Shown piece by piece: positions 34,366-36,480 of a stretch of DNA of 36,480 bases (position 1 is the stretch's first letter; each line of letters opens with the position of its first letter). The stretch spans positions 1 to 36,480 of the forward strand of contig NZ_KB822625.1 of assembly GCF_000364625.1 (NCBI RefSeq). The letters run 5' to 3'. The notes beneath the pieces are model-generated. The model searched no databases. It had not been told where the DNA came from and worked only from the letters and a program-made list of their open reading frames with translations. A program made the position numbers and the translations under genes. The DNA comes from Pseudomonas thermotolerans DSM 14292. GTDB taxonomy: Bacteria; Pseudomonadota; Gammaproteobacteria; Pseudomonadales; Pseudomonadaceae.

Positions 34366-35094
34366 ATGCTGATCCTGCCGGCCGAGCACCCGCTGGACTG
34401 GAAGAAGCCCCCACTCGTCACTCTGCTGCTGATCCTCCTCAACGTCCTGGTCTACTTCGGCTACCAGGGCGGCGACCGGCAGCGCCTGGAACAGGCGGTA
34501 CACCTCTACCTCGACGGCGGTCTGCTGGAGCGGGAGCGGCAGATGTTCCTCGAACAGTTCACCAGCCGCCGCAACCTGGATCTCGACCAGCGCCAGGCCC
34601 TCGCCAGCCTGCCGCGCCAGCAGCTGACGGCCCTGCTGCTGACCGACCTGCAGTTCGAGCAGCACCTGCACCGGAAGCCCGCCTACCAGGCCGACACCGC
34701 CTGGCAGCAGGCCCGCCAGCGCGCCGAGGCGGCACGCGACCGGATCAGCATCTACCGCTTCGGCTTCATCCCCGCGCAGTTCAACCTGCCGGGGCTGTTC
34801 GCCGCCATGTTCCTGCACGGCGACTTCGTCCACCTGGCCAGCAACATGCTGTTCCTCTTCCTGTTCGGCTTCGCCCTGGAGATCGCCCTGGGCCGCTGGC
34901 GCTACCTCGCCCTCTACCTGCTCGGCGGGGTGGCCGCGCACCTGCTCTGGTGGGCCCTGGATCCAGCAAAGCCTGAAGTTCGGGTTCCACGGCCTGCGCG
35001 ATCAGTTCCGCAGGCGCCTTGCGCAGCAGCTCAGTCAGCGGGTCAACAGGATACGCCTTCCTCCCATTACTCCATACACCAGAAAACACCTTAA
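34366..35094 (+). pseudogene. Rhomboid intramembrane protease, truncated before the catalytic serine
   Basis: Residues 1-200 are a rhomboid protease: a first helix (TLLLILLNVLVYF), a long soluble insertion, and then the second helix with the oxyanion-type histidine and asparagine, FLHGDFVHLASNMLFLFLFG (H156, N160), followed by GRWRYLALYLLGGVAAHLLWW. At ALDP (34963-34965) the homology stops. The following 42 codons read through unrelated DNA to a stop at 35092-35094, and the GxSG serine and the last histidine are absent. The product cannot be an active protease. The lost part coincides with the IS remnant on the other strand. The start has no Shine-Dalgarno sequence of its own and would rely on coupling to DUF2845. 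Confidence 0.9.
34964..35089 (-). mobile_element. IS256-family transposase remnant (N-terminal fragment)
   Basis: On the minus strand the frame from 35089 reads MFSGVWSNGRKAYPVDPL, then TELLRKAPAELIAQAVE and ELQALLD, which is the beginning of IS256-family (mutator-type) transposases. At about 34964 the homology ends at the rhomboid gene, so about 40 residues of a protein that is normally near 400 remain, and none of the catalytic DDE residues. The opening is a GTG/ATG-rich stretch, so the exact start is uncertain. Terminal inverted repeats were not found. Family assignment rests on a short stretch and is moderately sure. Confidence 0.65.
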
Positions 35095-35105
35095 CTGGCG
35101 CAGGA

Positions 35106-36227
35106 TCAGGACCGGGCGCGGGCTGCCAGAATGTTTTTCATACCCAGGGCCATTATACCCAGCATCAGCCCAAGCATCAGGCCCAGAGCCATCACCAGAG
35201 GTGCCTTGACGGCAGGCTCCACTTCAAGCCGGTGCAGGTCGTAGGCAGCGGCCAGGAAGTCAGATCTGTTGCCAATGGGGGAACGGGCTATGGCCTGCTC
35301 AATCCTCTCTATATCCCTGTTGCGCTGAATTTCGTCGATTTTCATCCGCATATCGGGGACACCTGAAATATAGGACTCTTCATCAACACGAGACTTGATC
35401 AGCTCAATCTCCTTGTCAATCGCCCTGTAGCCCCGCAGGTATTCCGGAGCGTCCCGTTCAATGGTAGCCAGACCGACCGAGCCGATTGAAACTTCCTGAC
35501 CACTCAGGGTGTTTTTCTCAATATTCAGCTCATGGGCGATGGAGGACTGCTCTTTCAAAAAGGCCAGGCGTATTTCCAGACCTTTGTTATACTGAACTTT
35601 CAGGCTCTCTATCCTGTTTTCCAGATCCTGGAGGTTATATGCCCTTTTGTTTTTCAAATACTCAACTTTTCTCTTCAGGTACTCGCTAAGATCCGACCAG
35701 ACATCCTGATCGGCCGTTGACAGAATACCACCCAGCATCTCTCTGAACTGGTCAGCATCCCGGCCCTTGTAATTAATGGTATAGTAGGTAGGAATGTTCG
35801 ATTTTTTTTCTTTATCCTGAGGGTGGCGTGTGATCTCGAAATTCTCCATCCGCTCGATGATTTCAAGCTGGATATCCGCTATCTCTTGTTCCTTGGCGTC
35901 TGCCTGGACCTGATCACGAAAGGCGTTGTAAACAATATCGCTTTTCTCCAGCTTTTCGATAAAGCGGTCCAGCAGCTCACCCTTGCTTACGGCGATAATC
36001 TTCTCCTGATTCAGCTCGGCATACCTGTCAAAATGGGAGCTTGGTATAGAATGGATCTCAAGCTCAGCCTTAAATTGACCTGAGCTGATCCAAATATATC
36101 CAGCGGATAATATGCCTGAGATAAGAATGAAAGCAGCAATAAACCATCGGCCACTCCAGATTGATATGATTAGTTCCCTGATGTCAATTTCATCATCAGT
36201 GTTATAGGTGGTTATGTTTTCTTTCAT
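35106..36227 (-). CDS. Wzz-type polysaccharide chain-length determinant
   Basis: A 373-residue polysaccharide co-polymerase. One membrane helix lies at about 28-50 (WFIAAFILISGILSAGYIWI) and a second at about 345-365 (PLVMALGLMLGLMLGIMALG), with a long periplasmic coiled-coil domain between (ADIQLEIIERMENF, YLKNKRAYNLQDLENRIESL). Few residues precede the first helix except an acidic stretch (DDEIDIRELIISIWSG) typical of Wzz. It should set O-antigen or related chain length at the inner membrane. Codon use and base composition are clearly more AT-rich than the genes before 34,965, a sign of transfer. The ribosome-binding site is poor (GAATAAAG). Other genes of the locus would lie beyond the window. 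Confidence 0.88.
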   Translation of the reverse strand: MKENITTYNTDDEIDIRELIISIWSGRWFIAAFILISGILSAGYIWISSGQFKAELEIHSIPSSHFDRYAELNQEKIIAVSKGELLDRFIEKLEKSDIVYNAFRDQVQADAKEQEIADIQLEIIERMENFEITRHPQDKEKKSNIPTYYTINYKGRDADQFREMLGGILSTADQDVWSDLSEYLKRKVEYLKNKRAYNLQDLENRIESLKVQYNKGLEIRLAFLKEQSSIAHELNIEKNTLSGQEVSIGSVGLATIERDAPEYLRGYRAIDKEIELIKSRVDEESYISGVPDMRMKIDEIQRNRDIERIEQAIARSPIGNRSDFLAAAYDLHRLEVEPAVKAPLVMALGLMLGLMLGIMALGMKNILAARARS

Positions 36228-36480
36228 CTTTATTCAGTCTTTTCCTGTTGAAAGGTTGATGTTGGTAAAGCCATAGGATGAGGTGCCATAGCAGCAATGG
36301 CAGGTCCTGACAGCTTTATGGATGGTCTGAAGTAGCCACGTATTTCTGGCCGACTACAGACCTCGCTGTTTTTTGAAGCAGTCCATCGATCAAAAACTGC
36401 TCAGATCGACTACTTATGTAGGGCTTTTAGCCGCTACGCGTACCCCGTAGCGGCTATTCGCCGTGTTACAGGCGCACCTC
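36228..36480. other. Gene-free end of window upstream of wzz
   Basis: These 253 bases precede wzz and run off the window. A 60-codon minus-strand frame (36202-36230) ends two bases before the wzz ATG but has no plausible start or ribosome-binding site. An inverted repeat TAGCCGCTACG (36428-36438) with CGTAGCGGCTA (36446-36456) forms an 11-bp hairpin with a seven-base loop. It has no T tract on either strand, so it is probably not an intrinsic terminator. I did not find a JUMPstart/ops sequence. Confidence 0.4.

Noticed and set aside
36202..36232. End of an upstream gene immediately before wzz
   Set aside because: A minus-strand frame is open for about 60 codons and stops two bases before wzz, but it is closed by a stop at its upstream side and has no start with a ribosome-binding site.

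Overview
The window is bacterial chromosome, almost certainly from a Pseudomonas of the P. aeruginosa/resinovorans type. The reasons are very high GC, a canonical mvaT gene beside sbcB, a PctA-like amino-acid chemoreceptor beside purU, and a gene order (purU, mvaT, sbcB, a six-gene MoxR cluster, PilZ, pykA, enoyl-CoA hydratase-like, ferredoxin reductase, diguanylate cyclase, class I fumarase) that I recall as the PA4314-PA4333 neighbourhood of PAO1. About 37 genes or gene remnants are supported. No tRNA, rRNA or CRISPR array was seen.

Layout. 1-5.3 kb: the 3' end of the ETF-ubiquinone oxidoreductase gene, a thioesterase gene broken by two single-base deletions, a 69-aa protein with a long leader, a HerA-like ATPase (DUF853), an amino-acid chemoreceptor and a 62-aa protein. 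5.4-8.6 kb: purU, mvaT and sbcB. 8.7-15.5 kb: six translationally coupled genes (RDD, SpoIIM, DUF4129, DUF4350, MoxR ATPase, DUF58) that look like one membrane machine. 15.6-17.9 kb: a PilZ protein and three small envelope proteins. 17.9-24.1 kb: pykA, a minus-strand operon (diguanylate cyclase, flavin/2Fe-2S reductase, crotonase-fold protein) and fumA. 24.1-30.9 kb: mostly single or paired accessory metabolic genes (GlxA-type regulator and divergent cysteine hydrolase, nitrilase and GNAT pair, SnoaL-like, DUF2789, DJ-1, DUF2846 lipoprotein, small membrane protein, DUF2236). 31-35 kb: a DUF748 gene split by an in-frame TAG, a DUF2845 gene and a rhomboid protease gene cut off before its catalytic serine.

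At about 34,965 the high-GC core ends abruptly. The rhomboid gene runs straight into a short antisense IS256-type transposase N-terminus, and 17 bases after that fragment begins a much more AT-rich Wzz-type polysaccharide chain-length gene. This reads as the edge of a horizontally acquired surface-polysaccharide island whose boundary was made by an IS-associated deletion, although an assembly join must be excluded.

The observations I rate highest are this junction, the coupled MoxR/DUF58/SpoIIM/RDD cluster with its odd in-frame leader peptide and degenerate metal site, competing hairpins around the pykA ribosome-binding site, and 21-bp-phased direct repeats between the GlxA-type regulator and its divergent hydrolase. 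Three conserved genes (thioesterase, DUF748, rhomboid) are broken, which points either to local decay or to sequence errors.
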